From positions 99,866 to 163,865 of the forward strand of contig JACIYT010000003.1 in NCBI GenBank assembly GCA_014359765.1: a stretch of DNA of 64,000 bases, given 5' to 3'. Origin of the DNA: Roseovarius sp. Its GTDB lineage: Bacteria; Pseudomonadota; Alphaproteobacteria; Rhodobacterales; Rhodobacteraceae. This document shows positions 43,554-51,607 of the stretch, piece after piece (within the stretch, counting starts at the first letter, position 1; the number at the start of each line of letters is the position of its first letter). The position numbers and the translations under genes are program-made. The notes below the pieces were generated by a model that worked only from the letters and a program-made list of their open reading frames with translations, searched no databases and was not told the origin of the DNA.

Positions 43554-45044
43554 ATGTTTGAAAACCTCTCGGACCGCCTCTCCGGCGTTCTTGACCGGCT
43601 CACCCGGCAGGGCGCGCTCTCCGAAGACGATGTGAAAACGGCCCTGCGCGAGGTGCGCGTCGCGCTTCTGGAGGCCGATGTCTCGCTGCCCGTCGCGCGC
43701 GATTTCATCAAGCGGGTCGAGCGGGAGGCCACCGGTCAGGCGGTGACGAAATCCGTGACGCCCGGCCAGCAGGTCGTCAAGATCGTCCATGACGCCCTCA
43801 TCGAGACGCTGCGCGGCGAGGGCGATCCCGGCAGCCTCAAGATCGACAACCCGCCCGCGCCGATCCTGATGGTGGGCCTGCAGGGCTCGGGCAAGACGAC
43901 CACCACCGCCAAGCTCGCCAGGCGATTGAAGGACCGCGAGGGCAAGCGCGTGCTGATGGCCTCGCTCGACACCAACCGCCCGGCGGCGATGGAACAATTG
44001 GCCATTCTCGGCCGCCAGATCGGTGTCGATACGCTGCCCATCGTCAAGGGCGAGGATCCCGTCCAGATCGCCCGCCGCGCGAAAACGCAGGCGAGCCTTG
44101 GCGGCTACGATGTCTACATGCTCGACACGGCGGGGCGGCTGCATATCGACGCCGATCTCATCGCCCAGGCGGCGGCGGTGCGCGATGTGGTCCAGCCCCG
44201 CGAGACGCTGCTCGTCGTCGATGGCCTGACCGGCCAGGATGCCGTCAACGTCGCCACCGAATTCGATGACAAGATCGGCGTGACCGGCGTTGTCCTCACC
44301 CGGATGGATGGCGACGGGCGCGGCGGCGCGGCGCTGTCGATGCGTGCGATCACCGGCAAGCCGATCCGCTTCGTCGGCGTGGGCGAGAAGATGGACGCGC
44401 TCGAGACCTTCGAGCCCGAGCGAATCGCCGGCCGCATCCTCGGCATGGGCGATATCGTGGCGCTGGTCGAAAAGGCGCAGGAGACGATCGAGGCCGAACA
44501 GGCCGAAAAGATGATGCGCCGCATGGCGAAGGGTCAGTTCAACATGAACGACCTCAAGGCCCAGCTCGAACAGATGCAGAAGATGGGCGGCATGGAAGGG
44601 CTCATGGGCATGATGCCCGGCATGGGCAAGATGGCCAGACAGGTGCAGGAGGCCGGTTTCGACGACAAGGTGATCGCCCGCCAGATCGCCCTCATCCAGT
44701 CGATGACCAAGAAGGAACGCGCCAACCCCGCCCTGCTTCAGGCCAGCCGCAAGAAGCGCATCGCCGCCGGTGCCGGGCAGGAGGTGTCTGAGCTCAACAA
44801 GCTGCTGAAGATGCACCGCCAGATGGCCGACATGATGAAAAAGCTCGGGCGCAACAAGGGCGGGATGCTCAAACAGGCGATGAAGGGCATGTTCGGCAAG
44901 GGCGGAATGCCTGACATGAACGACCCCAGGGCCATGGAAGAGGCCGCCCGCGCCCTGGGCGGCAAGCTGCCCGGCGGGATGCCCGGCCTCGGCGGCGGCC
45001 TCGCGCTGCCCCCCGGCCTCTCGGGCCTCGGCAGGAAGAAATGA
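43554..45044 (+). CDS. ffh: Signal recognition particle protein Ffh (SRP54)
   Basis: GTPase that binds signal sequences and 4.5S RNA and targets nascent membrane proteins to FtsY. The 496-residue protein has the N domain, the G domain with Gly-Leu-Gln-Gly-Ser-Gly-Lys-Thr-Thr-Thr (about residues 107-116), Leu-Asp-Thr-Asn-Arg-Pro-Ala-Ala, Leu-Asp-Thr-Ala-Gly-Arg and Thr-Arg-Met-Asp-Gly-Asp. The M domain is strongly methionine-rich (repeated Gly-Met-Met motifs), ending in a Gly-Leu-rich tail. AAGGAGCC precedes the ATG at 43554. The frame upstream to 43386 overlaps the structured leader and is not used. Confidence 0.96.
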   Translation: MFENLSDRLSGVLDRLTRQGALSEDDVKTALREVRVALLEADVSLPVARDFIKRVEREATGQAVTKSVTPGQQVVKIVHDALIETLRGEGDPGSLKIDNPPAPILMVGLQGSGKTTTTAKLARRLKDREGKRVLMASLDTNRPAAMEQLAILGRQIGVDTLPIVKGEDPVQIARRAKTQASLGGYDVYMLDTAGRLHIDADLIAQAAAVRDVVQPRETLLVVDGLTGQDAVNVATEFDDKIGVTGVVLTRMDGDGRGGAALSMRAITGKPIRFVGVGEKMDALETFEPERIAGRILGMGDIVALVEKAQETIEAEQAEKMMRRMAKGQFNMNDLKAQLEQMQKMGGMEGLMGMMPGMGKMARQVQEAGFDDKVIARQIALIQSMTKKERANPALLQASRKKRIAAGAGQEVSELNKLLKMHRQMADMMKKLGRNKGGMLKQAMKGMFGKGGMPDMNDPRAMEEAARALGGKLPGGMPGLGGGLALPPGLSGLGRKK

Positions 45045-45053
45045 CGCCATGAC

Positions 45054-45074
45054 TTCATCTTTCCGGAAATACTC
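45054..45074 (+). repeat. 21-bp dispersed intergenic element, copy 2
   Basis: TTCATCTTTCC, then GG, then AAATACTC, 10 nt past the ffh stop codon and 21 nt before the GNAT start. It is identical to the copies at 40966 (minus strand) and 58653 except for the two central bases. Confidence 0.75.
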
Positions 45075-45095
45075 ATGGTCCGACGGGGGGTGCTC

Positions 45096-45641
45096 ATGAG
45101 CCTCACCTCCGCCCCGGTGCTCGATACCCCCCGCCTGATCCTGCGCGGACCTTCGCGGCGCGACATCGCGCCGACCATCGCCTTTCTGCTCGACCGGGAC
45201 CGCGCCGAGGGCTTCGGCGCCGCCGCCAATCGCGGCGAGGCGTGGCGCTGGTTCGCGCTCAACGTGGGCCACTGGCATATCCACGGCTATGGCTATTTCA
45301 CCATCGAGGCGAAGGACAGCGGCGCGACAGCCGGCCTGTGCGGCATCTGGAACCCCGAGGGCTGGCCCGAGCCGGAACTGGGCTGGGTCGTGTTCGACGG
45401 CTTCGAGGGGCGCGGCATCGCCCATGAGGCCGCGCGCCGCGCCCGCCAATGGGCCTATGAGGATCTGGGCCTGACCACGCTCACCTCCAACATCGTGCCC
45501 GGCAACGCGCGCTCCATCGCGCTGGCCGAGCGGCTGGGCGCCCGGTTCGAGCGCGAATACGACAATATCCACATGGGCCGCGATCTGCTCTATCGTCACC
45601 CGGGACCCGATGCCGACGGCACGTCGGGGGCCTGCGCATGA
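45096..45641 (+). CDS. GNAT acetyltransferase, RimJ/RimL-like
   Basis: A 181-residue N-acetyltransferase: Leu-Asp-Thr-Pro-Arg-Leu-Ile-Leu-Arg at the N-terminus, Gly-Leu-Cys-Gly-Ile-Trp-Asn-Pro-Glu-Gly-Trp-Pro-Glu-Pro-Glu-Leu-Gly-Trp, acetyl-CoA loop Gly-Phe-Glu-Gly-Arg-Gly-Ile-Ala-His-Glu-Ala, and Asn-Ala-Arg-Ser-Ile-Ala-Leu-Ala-Glu-Arg-Leu-Gly-Ala. Substrate unknown; RimJ-like enzymes often acetylate protein N-termini, including ribosomal proteins, and this one lies among ribosome genes. The ATG at 45096 has a G-rich ribosome site; 45075 is an in-frame alternative that follows directly on the repeat element. Confidence 0.84.
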   Translation: MSLTSAPVLDTPRLILRGPSRRDIAPTIAFLLDRDRAEGFGAAANRGEAWRWFALNVGHWHIHGYGYFTIEAKDSGATAGLCGIWNPEGWPEPELGWVVFDGFEGRGIAHEAARRARQWAYEDLGLTTLTSNIVPGNARSIALAERLGARFEREYDNIHMGRDLLYRHPGPDADGTSGACA

Positions 45642-45662
45642 TCACCCGTCCGGAGCCCCGCC

Positions 45663-45959
45663 ATGACCTCTGACAGCCATCGCGCCGCCGCCCTCCTGCG
45701 CGAGCACCGCGAGAGCATCGACCGCCTCGACGCGATCCTCGTCTTCACCCTCGCCGAGCGGTTCAAGCACACCCAGGCGGTGGGCAGGCTCAAGGCTGCG
45801 CACGATCTTCCCCCGTCCGATCCGGCCCGCGAGGCCGCGCAGATCGCACGGCTCGAAGCGCTGGCGAAATCTGCCGATCTCGACCCGGATTTCGCCCGCG
45901 AGTTCCTCAACTTCATCATCGCCGAGGTGATCCGGCATCACCAGAAGCACCAATCGTAA
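45663..45959 (+). CDS. Chorismate mutase, AroQ type
   Basis: A 98-residue all-helical chorismate mutase (chorismate to prephenate, phenylalanine/tyrosine branch). Motifs are Leu-Arg-Glu-His-Arg-Glu-Ser-Ile-Asp-Arg-Leu-Asp-Ala-Ile-Leu (active-site Arg and the Arg-x-x-Ile-Asp-x-x-Asp pattern), Val-Gly-Arg-Leu-Lys (active-site Lys) and Arg-Leu-Glu-Ala-Leu-Ala. Monofunctional, with no prephenate dehydratase domain. Its placement between ffh and rpsP is typical of Rhodobacterales. CGGAG precedes the ATG. Confidence 0.88.
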   Translation: MTSDSHRAAALLREHRESIDRLDAILVFTLAERFKHTQAVGRLKAAHDLPPSDPAREAAQIARLEALAKSADLDPDFAREFLNFIIAEVIRHHQKHQS

Positions 45960-46007
45960 GGCCGGCCAGAAACCTGCCAGACCCCTGCCATTCAAAGGAG
46001 AAACAAG

Positions 46008-46373
46008 ATGGCCATGAAGATCCGCCTCGCTCGTGCAGGCTCCAAGAAGCGCCCGTTCTATCGCATCGTCGCGGCTGACAGCCGGATGCCGCGTGACGGT
46101 CGTTTCATCGAGAAGCTGGGCACCTACAACCCGCTCCTGCCCAAGGACAGCGAGGACCGCGTGAAGATGAATATCGAGCGCATCCAGCACTGGCTCGCGC
46201 AGGGCGCACAGCCCACCGACCGCATCAGCCGGATGCTCGAGGCCGCGGGCGTCCTGCCCAGGAAGGAACGCGCCAATCTCAAGAAGGCCGAGCCGGGCAA
46301 GAAGGCGCAGGAGCGCGCCGCCGCGAAGGCCGAGAAGGCCGCCGCCGCCGCCGAAGAGGCCGCTGCCGAGTGA
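46008..46373 (+). CDS. rpsP: 30S ribosomal protein S16
   Basis: A 121-residue S16: [32 protein letters not shown]. A Lys/Ala/Glu-rich C-terminal extension of about 35 residues is characteristic of alphaproteobacteria. AAAGGAGAAAC precedes the ATG. It begins the rpsP-bluB-rimM-trmD-cobO run. Confidence 0.96.
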   Translation: MAMKIRLARAGSKKRPFYRIVAADSRMPRDGRFIEKLGTYNPLLPKDSEDRVKMNIERIQHWLAQGAQPTDRISRMLEAAGVLPRKERANLKKAEPGKKAQERAAAKAEKAAAAAEEAAAE

Positions 46374-46390
46374 TCATGCAAGGCGTGGGA

Positions 46391-47020
46391 ATGGTGAGGT
46401 TTTCAGATGAATTCCAGACCAGCCTGCGCGATCTCATGCGCTGGCGGCGCGACGTGCGCCGCTTTCGCACCGATCCGGTGGACGAGGCAATCCTGCGCGA
46501 TTGCCTCGCCTCCTTTGCGCTTGCCCCCTCGGTCGGGCTGAGCGAGCCCTGGCGCATCGTCCGCGTCGAGACCCCGGTCGCGCGCGCTGCGGCGCTGGCC
46601 AGTTTCGAGGCCGCAAATGCCCGCGCGCTTGCGGGCTACGCGGGCGAAAAGGCACGTCTCTACAGCCGGCTCAAGCTCTCCGGGATGCGCGAGGCGCCGG
46701 TGCAGCTTGCCATTTTCTGCGACGAGGCGACCGGCAAGGGCGCGGGCCTCGGGGCCGCGACCATGCCCGAGACGCGGCGCTATTCCGTGGTGGCCGCGAT
46801 CACGCAATTCTGGCTCGTGGCGCGGGCGCGGGGCCTTGGCCTCGGCTGGGTGTCGATCCTCGATCCGGCGCGCCTCTGCCGGGATCTTGATATTCCAAGT
46901 GACTGGGCGCTTGTCGCCTATCTCTGCCTCGGCTGGCCCGAGACCGAGACCGCCAAGCCCGAGCTCGAGCTTGCGGGATGGGAACGGCGGCGTCAAGATG
47001 TGCCGGTGGAGACACGATGA
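46391..47020 (+). CDS. bluB: 5,6-dimethylbenzimidazole synthase
   Basis: Flavin-destructase of the nitroreductase fold that converts FMNH2 into 5,6-dimethylbenzimidazole, the lower ligand of vitamin B12. About 209 residues: [43 protein letters not shown]. These separate BluB from ordinary nitroreductases. Possible starts are GTG 46370 (overlapping the rpsP stop), ATG 46376 and ATG 46391; the last best fits the domain start. It lies unusually between rpsP and rimM. Confidence 0.86.
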   Translation: MVRFSDEFQTSLRDLMRWRRDVRRFRTDPVDEAILRDCLASFALAPSVGLSEPWRIVRVETPVARAAALASFEAANARALAGYAGEKARLYSRLKLSGMREAPVQLAIFCDEATGKGAGLGAATMPETRRYSVVAAITQFWLVARARGLGLGWVSILDPARLCRDLDIPSDWALVAYLCLGWPETETAKPELELAGWERRRQDVPVETR

Positions 47021-47045
47021 TGGCGGATACCGCGAGGGAATGGAC

Positions 47046-47549
47046 ATGAGCGATACGGTCTGCCTGGGCGCGATCGCCGGGGCCTTTGGCGTCAAGGGCG
47101 AGGTGCGGCTCAAGAGCTTTACCGCCATGCCCGAGGATATCGCCGCCTATGGCCCGCTCGCCTCGGAGGATGGCGCGCGCAGCTTCGAGGTCACGCTCAC
47201 CGGGGCGACCTCGGGCGCGCTGACCGCGCGGCTGTCGGGGGTCGCCACGAAGGAACAGGCCGACGCGCTGCGCGGCCTGCGGCTCCATGTGCCGCGTGAC
47301 CGCCTGCCCGCGCTGCCCGAGGATGAATTCTACCATGCCGATCTGATCGGGCTCGAGGTGTTCGACACCGGCGGCGCGCGCCTCGGCCGGGTCAGGGCGG
47401 TGCTCAATCACGGGGCAGGGGACCTGCTGGAGATCGAGGCGCCGGGCCGCCGCGCGACGGTGCTGCTGCCCTTCACCCGCGAGGCGGTGCCGACCGTCGA
47501 TACCGGCGCAGGCCGGATCGTGGCCGACCCGCCCGAGGGGCTGTTCTAG
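47046..47549 (+). CDS. rimM: 16S rRNA processing protein RimM
   Basis: A 167-residue 30S maturation factor: N-terminal beta-barrel ([19 protein letters not shown]) and C-terminal PRC barrel ([11 protein letters not shown], later [10 protein letters not shown]). It binds S19 and assists 30S head assembly. The ATG at 47046 has GAGGGA upstream; an ATG at 47040 is also in frame. trmD begins 2 nt after its stop. Confidence 0.94.
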   Translation: MSDTVCLGAIAGAFGVKGEVRLKSFTAMPEDIAAYGPLASEDGARSFEVTLTGATSGALTARLSGVATKEQADALRGLRLHVPRDRLPALPEDEFYHADLIGLEVFDTGGARLGRVRAVLNHGAGDLLEIEAPGRRATVLLPFTREAVPTVDTGAGRIVADPPEGLF

Positions 47550-47551
47550 CC

Positions 47552-48355
47552 ATGGCCGGCACGCCGTCCCGCTCCCATGGCCGCAAGAGCGCGCGCGCCA
47601 CGCGCACCCCGCGCGACCTGATGGCCGAGGCCGCGCCGCGCCCCGGCACCTGGGGCGCGCGCGTCATCACCCTGCTGCCGCAGGCCTTTCCCGGCGTCCT
47701 GGGCGAGAGCCTGACGGGCCGTGCGCTGCGCGAGGGGCTGTGGTCGCTCGACACGATCGACCTGCGGGAATTTGGCGAGGGGCGGCATCGCAATGTCGAT
47801 GACACCCCTGCGGGCGGCGGTGCGGGGATGGTGCTGCGCGCCGATGTGATGGGCCGGGCCATCGACACGGCAATGGCCGCCACCCCGCCGGACTGGCCGC
47901 TGATCTATCTCAGCCCGCGCGGCGCGCGCTTCGATCAGGCGTGCGCGCGCAGCCTGGCCGAGGGACCGGGCGTCACGCTGATCTGTGGCCGGTTCGAGGG
48001 GCTCGACGAGCGGGTGATCGCGCATTACGGGATCGCGGAAATCAGTCTGGGGGATTTCGTGATGACCGGCGGCGAGATCGCGGCACAGGCGGTGATCGAC
48101 GCCACCGTGCGCCTCCTGCCCGGTGTGCTGGGCAACGAGGCCTCGACCGAGGAAGAGAGCCATTCCGCCGGCCTTCTGGAACATCCCCACTATACGCGCC
48201 CGGCCGAATGGCGCGGGCTGACCATCCCCGAGGTGCTCACCTCGGGCGATCACGGACGGGTGGCGGCGTGGCGGCGCGCGATGTCCGAGCGCCTCACGCG
48301 GGAGCGGCGCCCTGACCTCTGGCAGGCCCATCTTGCGCGCAGCAAGGACGGCTGA
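47552..48355 (+). CDS. trmD: tRNA (guanine-37-N1)-methyltransferase
   Basis: Methylates G37 next to the anticodon to prevent frameshifting. The 267-residue SPOUT enzyme has Val-Ile-Thr-Leu-Leu-Pro-Gln-Ala-Phe-Pro, Val-Asp-Asp-Thr-Pro-Ala-Gly-Gly-Gly-Ala-Gly-Met-Val, Leu-Ser-Pro-Arg-Gly, the knot Leu-Ile-Cys-Gly-Arg-Phe-Glu-Gly-Leu-Asp-Glu-Arg, and Glu-Ile-Ser-Leu-Gly-Asp-Phe-Val-Met-Thr-Gly-Gly-Glu. A basic N-terminal extension of about 30 residues precedes the canonical start. rplS, usually next, is not here. cobO follows after 60 nt. Confidence 0.95.
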   Translation: MAGTPSRSHGRKSARATRTPRDLMAEAAPRPGTWGARVITLLPQAFPGVLGESLTGRALREGLWSLDTIDLREFGEGRHRNVDDTPAGGGAGMVLRADVMGRAIDTAMAATPPDWPLIYLSPRGARFDQACARSLAEGPGVTLICGRFEGLDERVIAHYGIAEISLGDFVMTGGEIAAQAVIDATVRLLPGVLGNEASTEEESHSAGLLEHPHYTRPAEWRGLTIPEVLTSGDHGRVAAWRRAMSERLTRERRPDLWQAHLARSKDG

Positions 48356-48415
48356 TCTTGCGGCGCGGGGGCGGACCGGGCTAGGCAGGGCCAGCGACCA
48401 GAACAGGAGCCGCCC

Positions 48416-49027
48416 ATGACCACCGACCCCGAGGCCCATACCGCGAAGATGAAGCGCATCAAGGCCGCCCGTGACAAGCTGATGGCGCACAAGACCGGCG
48501 AAAAGGGGCTGATCATCGTCCATACCGGCAATGGCAAGGGCAAGAGCAGCTCGGGCTTTGGCATGATCCTGCGCTGTATCGGCCACGGGATGCCCTGCGC
48601 CGTGGTGCAGTTCATCAAGGGCTCGATGCCCAGCGGCGAGCGCGACGTGCTCAAGGCGCGGTTCTCGGATATCTGCGCGTTTCACGTGATGGGCGAGGGA
48701 TTCACCTGGGAGACGCAGGACCGCGAACGCGACACGGTGATGGCGCAGGCGGCGTGGCAGAAGGCCAAGGAGCTTATCCGCGACGCGCGCAACCGCATGG
48801 TGCTTCTGGACGAGATCAACATCGCGCTGCGCTATGACTATCTCGATATCGACGAGGTGGTGCGCTTTCTGGCCGAGGAAAAGCCGCCGATGACCCATGT
48901 CGTGCTGACCGGGCGCAGCGCCAGGCCCGCGCTGATCGAGATCGCCGACCTGGTCAGCGAGATGCAGGAGATCAAGCACCCGTTCCGCGAGCAGAACATC
49001 AAGGCCCAGCCTGGCGTGGAATTCTGA
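48416..49027 (+). CDS. cobO: Cob(I)yrinic acid a,c-diamide adenosyltransferase
   Basis: ATP:corrinoid adenosyltransferase of the CobA/BtuR type, 203 residues, attaching the adenosyl ligand in B12 synthesis or salvage. P-loop Thr-Gly-Asn-Gly-Lys-Gly-Lys-Ser-Ser (about residues 38-46), Phe-Ile-Lys-Gly, Trp-Glu-Thr-Gln, Leu-Leu-Asp-Glu-Ile-Asn-Ile-Ala-Leu and Leu-Thr-Gly-Arg are family motifs. AGGAG precedes the ATG. With bluB it makes two cobalamin genes in the trmD neighbourhood; no B12 riboswitch is visible before either. Confidence 0.92.
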   Translation: MTTDPEAHTAKMKRIKAARDKLMAHKTGEKGLIIVHTGNGKGKSSSGFGMILRCIGHGMPCAVVQFIKGSMPSGERDVLKARFSDICAFHVMGEGFTWETQDRERDTVMAQAAWQKAKELIRDARNRMVLLDEINIALRYDYLDIDEVVRFLAEEKPPMTHVVLTGRSARPALIEIADLVSEMQEIKHPFREQNIKAQPGVEF

Positions 49028-49183
49028 CGGGGGGCTGCATTCGGGCAACAGGCGTGGCGTCCCGGTGCCGTCCATGGCCACGATCCCGGGCATTTCGCCA
49101 CCGCGCCGATGCGTGGGCGGCAGGGCTGCCCGAGGCGGGTCATTGCGCGCGCGGCGCGGCCTTGCTAGCGTTGGGGCAAACCC

Positions 49184-49600
49184 ATGAGGCCCGCGATGCA
49201 GCATTTCCTTGTCACCCTGAGCGCCGTTCTCGGCCTTGCCGCCTGCGTGCAGGCGGTCTCGATGCCCGAGCCGCAGGAGGGCGCGGCGATCTACGCCGCC
49301 AATTGCGCACAATGCCACGGCACAGGCGGCACGGGCAACGGGCCCTGGGCCGAGGGGATGCGCCCGCCGCCCGCCGATCTCACGCGGCTGTCGGAAAACG
49401 GCGCGTTCCCGCGCGCGCGGGTGCTCTCGGTGATCGACGGCTACGACCGGACCGGGCTTCCGGGGCAGGAGATGCCCGAATTCGGCCTGCTGCTGCGCGG
49501 CGATCTGGTGCCCGTCGATGTGGGCGACGGTGTGCTCACCCCGACGCCGCGCCCGCTCGCCGCGCTGCTGGTCTATCTGGAGAGCATCCAGGAAGGCTAG
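49184..49600 (+). CDS. c-type cytochrome lipoprotein
   Basis: A 138-residue exported protein. The signal peptide ends in a lipobox (Leu-Ala-Ala-Cys, about residue 21), suggesting a lipid anchor. One haem site, Cys-Ala-Gln-Cys-His, follows at about residues 42-46, and a likely axial methionine lies in Gly-Gln-Glu-Met-Pro-Glu-Phe-Gly. Class I monohaem fold, expected to carry electrons in the periplasm; partner unknown. The ATG at 49184 and one at 49196 are both possible. Its TAG stop is shared with the stop region of the ribbon-helix-helix gene on the other strand. Confidence 0.82.
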   Translation: MRPAMQHFLVTLSAVLGLAACVQAVSMPEPQEGAAIYAANCAQCHGTGGTGNGPWAEGMRPPPADLTRLSENGAFPRARVLSVIDGYDRTGLPGQEMPEFGLLLRGDLVPVDVGDGVLTPTPRPLAALLVYLESIQEG

Positions 49601-49615
49601 TGTCCGACATCTGAC
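49596..49615. repeat. 20-bp dispersed sequence, copy B
   Basis: GCTAGTGT, C, CGACA, T, CTGAC. It matches 26610-26629 at 18 of 20 positions. It covers the stop codons of both the cytochrome gene and the shortened ribbon-helix-helix gene, so it may mark the junction where foreign or deleted DNA meets the cytochrome gene. Confidence 0.45.
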
Positions 49616-49872
49616 GGATGGCGCCCGATGAGAGCGTCGCATGGGATGCAGCGGGCTGCGGTGCACGAGGCGCTTCGGAATGGCCCGGGGCGCGCGGGTG
49701 CCCCGGGCCGCGCCGCGCGCCGTGTTGTGAATGCTCCGGTGCGCGCGCTCGGGTTTCGGGCGCGGGCCAGAAGGTCACCGATGATCTGCCCGATGGTCAC
49801 ATCGCGCGCCTTTGCCAGCCGCGCCGCCGCGCGCAACATCTCATCGGGCATCTGCATCGCGACCCGTTCCAT
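49597..49872 (-). CDS. Ribbon-helix-helix DNA-binding protein, probably shortened
   Basis: A 91-residue frame. Residues 1-37 form a ribbon-helix-helix domain: beta strand Arg-Val-Ala-Met-Gln-Met-Pro, helix Asp-Glu-Met-Leu-Arg-Ala-Ala-Ala-Arg-Leu-Ala-Lys-Ala-Arg, turn and helix Val-Thr-Ile-Gly-Gln-Ile-Ile-Gly-Asp-Leu-Leu. After that the sequence (Arg-Ala-Ala-Arg-Pro-Gly-Ala-Pro-Ala-Arg-Pro) is Pro/Arg/Ala-rich and looks random. From memory, relatives in Rhodobacterales are longer, with a conserved C-terminal part, so this is likely a 3'-truncated or frame-shifted remnant. The 3' end touches the cytochrome gene. Confidence 0.6.
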   Translation of the reverse strand: MERVAMQMPDEMLRAAARLAKARDVTIGQIIGDLLARARNPSARTGAFTTRRAARPGAPARPGPFRSASCTAARCIPCDALIGRHPSDVGH

Positions 49873-49990
49873 GCCCCATCAGACCATGATTCGCCTTGCT
49901 CAGGCGTTAACCCGCGCACACCCGGCCTGCCCGCTTGCGATTTTTCGCCGCCCGCCGGACAGTGGATCCAGGTGATTTCAGGAGTGATCC

Positions 49991-51604
49991 ATGCGCGTGC
50001 TCGCCCTCTGCCTTGTCTGCCTGCCGCTGTCGGCCCCGGCCGGAGAATTTTCCCTCCCCAGCCGCGTCGCCGCTGTCACCCTTTATCCGCAAGGGGCCAG
50101 CGTCACGCGCGAGGCGGGTTTCTCGGTGCCGGCGGGTGCGCATGATCTCATTCTTGCCGATTTGCCCGAGGGCACGCCGCTCGCTTCGGTCCGGGTGAGC
50201 GTGACCGGCGCGCGGCTGGGGGGTGTGCGCACACGCAGCGATGACGTGCCGCCGCGCCCGCGACAGGAGAGTGCGGCGCTGACCGCGGCGCGCGCCGAGG
50301 TCGCGCGGCTGGAGGCGGCGCTGCGCGAGGCGCGGGCCGGGATCGCGGATATCCGTCTCGAGGCCGAGGCCGCCCGCGCGCGGATCGCCTTTCTCGAGGG
50401 CATCGGGCAGGGCGACGGGCTGGCTGCGCTCGGGCCGGAGGCGCTGCGCGATCTGGCGGGGATGATCGGCACCGAGACGCTCGCCGCGCGCCGCGAGGGC
50501 GCCGAGGCCTCGCGCCGCGCCGAGGCGGCCGAGCGCGATCTCGAGGGGCTGATCGAGGAGCTGTCCCGCGCGCGGCAGGCGCTCGAGGCGCTGGTCCCCG
50601 AGGCGCAGGCGCGGGCCATGCTTGGCGTCGCGATCAGCGCCGAGGCGCCGGCCCAAGGACGGCTGAGCGTGACCTATACCACCCCCGATGCCGGCTGGCA
50701 GCCGCTCCATGATCTGCATCTCGCGCGCGAGAGCGGCACATTGCGCATCGAACGCGGGGCCTTTGTCTGGCAGGCGACCGGCGAGAACTGGACCGATGTC
50801 GCGCTCACCCTCTCGACGCGCCGGCCATCGGAACAGGGCGCGCCCGGCGAGATCCGGCCATGGATTCCGCGCCTTGTCGATCCCGACGAGATCCGTCCGA
50901 TGCCGCGCATGAAGGCCGGGCCGGAAATGATGCCGGCCGCCCCGCTGGCCGAGGCGGCGGCCGATGTGGCGCGCCCCGATTTCGACGGACTCGCCGTGAG
51001 CTATGCCTATCCCGCGCCGGTCAGCGTTGCCAGCGGGGCTGACCGGGTGCGCCTCATGCTGCCCGCGATCGAGACCCGGGCCAGGATCGGCGCCCGCGCC
51101 GTTCCGCTGATGGACGAGACCGCCTTTCTGATGGCGCGCGCGACGATCCCCGCCAGGGAGGTGCTCCTGCCCACGCCCGAGGCGCGGTTCTATCTCGACG
51201 GGCGCTATACCGGGCAGCGCTGGTTGCCGCTGGTGGCGGGGGGCGATGAGGCGGATCTGTCCTTTGGCCCCATCGAGGGGCTGCGCCTGTCGCGCGTGGT
51301 CCGGGCGCGCATCGAGGGCGACCGTGGCCTCATCACCCGCGCCACGGAGGCGCGCGAGGAGGTGGAGATCGCGGTCGAGAACCTGACCGGCACCGCCTGG
51401 CCGATCCATCTGCTCGACCGCGCGCCCGTCTCGGAGCAGACCGATCTGCGCATCACATGGGAGGCCTCGCCCCCGCCCGACGAAACGGATGTCGAGGACA
51501 GGCGCGGCGTTCTCGGCTGGCGGTTCGATCTGCCCGCCGGGGAACGGCGCAGCATCACGCTGAACACGCGGATGACCTGGCCGGAGGGCAAGCTGCTTCA
51601 ATAG
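49991..51604 (+). CDS. Mucoidy-inhibitor-like DUF4139 family exported protein
   Basis: A 537-residue protein with a signal peptide (Leu-Ala-Leu-Cys-Leu-Val-Cys-Leu-Pro, cleaved near Ala-Pro-Ala), an N-terminal DUF4140-type beta domain (Val-Ala-Ala-Val-Thr-Leu-Tyr-Pro-Gln-Gly-Ala-Ser-Val-Thr-Arg), a long coiled coil (about 95-200) and a C-terminal DUF4139 domain (Leu-Ser-Val-Thr-Tyr-Thr-Thr-Pro-Asp-Ala-Gly-Trp; Trp-Pro-Glu-Gly-Lys). Family members are annotated as mucoidy inhibitor MuiA; biochemical function is unknown. AGGAG precedes the ATG. It is convergent with the ialB-like gene, 3 nt apart. Confidence 0.85.
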   Translation: MRVLALCLVCLPLSAPAGEFSLPSRVAAVTLYPQGASVTREAGFSVPAGAHDLILADLPEGTPLASVRVSVTGARLGGVRTRSDDVPPRPRQESAALTAARAEVARLEAALREARAGIADIRLEAEAARARIAFLEGIGQGDGLAALGPEALRDLAGMIGTETLAARREGAEASRRAEAAERDLEGLIEELSRARQALEALVPEAQARAMLGVAISAEAPAQGRLSVTYTTPDAGWQPLHDLHLARESGTLRIERGAFVWQATGENWTDVALTLSTRRPSEQGAPGEIRPWIPRLVDPDEIRPMPRMKAGPEMMPAAPLAEAAADVARPDFDGLAVSYAYPAPVSVASGADRVRLMLPAIETRARIGARAVPLMDETAFLMARATIPAREVLLPTPEARFYLDGRYTGQRWLPLVAGGDEADLSFGPIEGLRLSRVVRARIEGDRGLITRATEAREEVEIAVENLTGTAWPIHLLDRAPVSEQTDLRITWEASPPPDETDVEDRRGVLGWRFDLPAGERRSITLNTRMTWPEGKLLQ

Positions 51605-51607
51605 CGC

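Noticed and set aside
46374..46400. Cobalamin riboswitch upstream of bluB or cobO
   Set aside because: The intervals before bluB (under 20 nt) and cobO (60 nt) are too short for the roughly 200-nt aptamer.
49028..49183. A further small gene between cobO and the cytochrome gene
   Set aside because: Frames on both strands here are short continuations of antisense reading and match nothing I know; no ribosome site supports one.
47546..49666. A 706-codon minus-strand frame over trmD and cobO
   Set aside because: It runs antisense through two well-conserved genes and has no recognisable domain.
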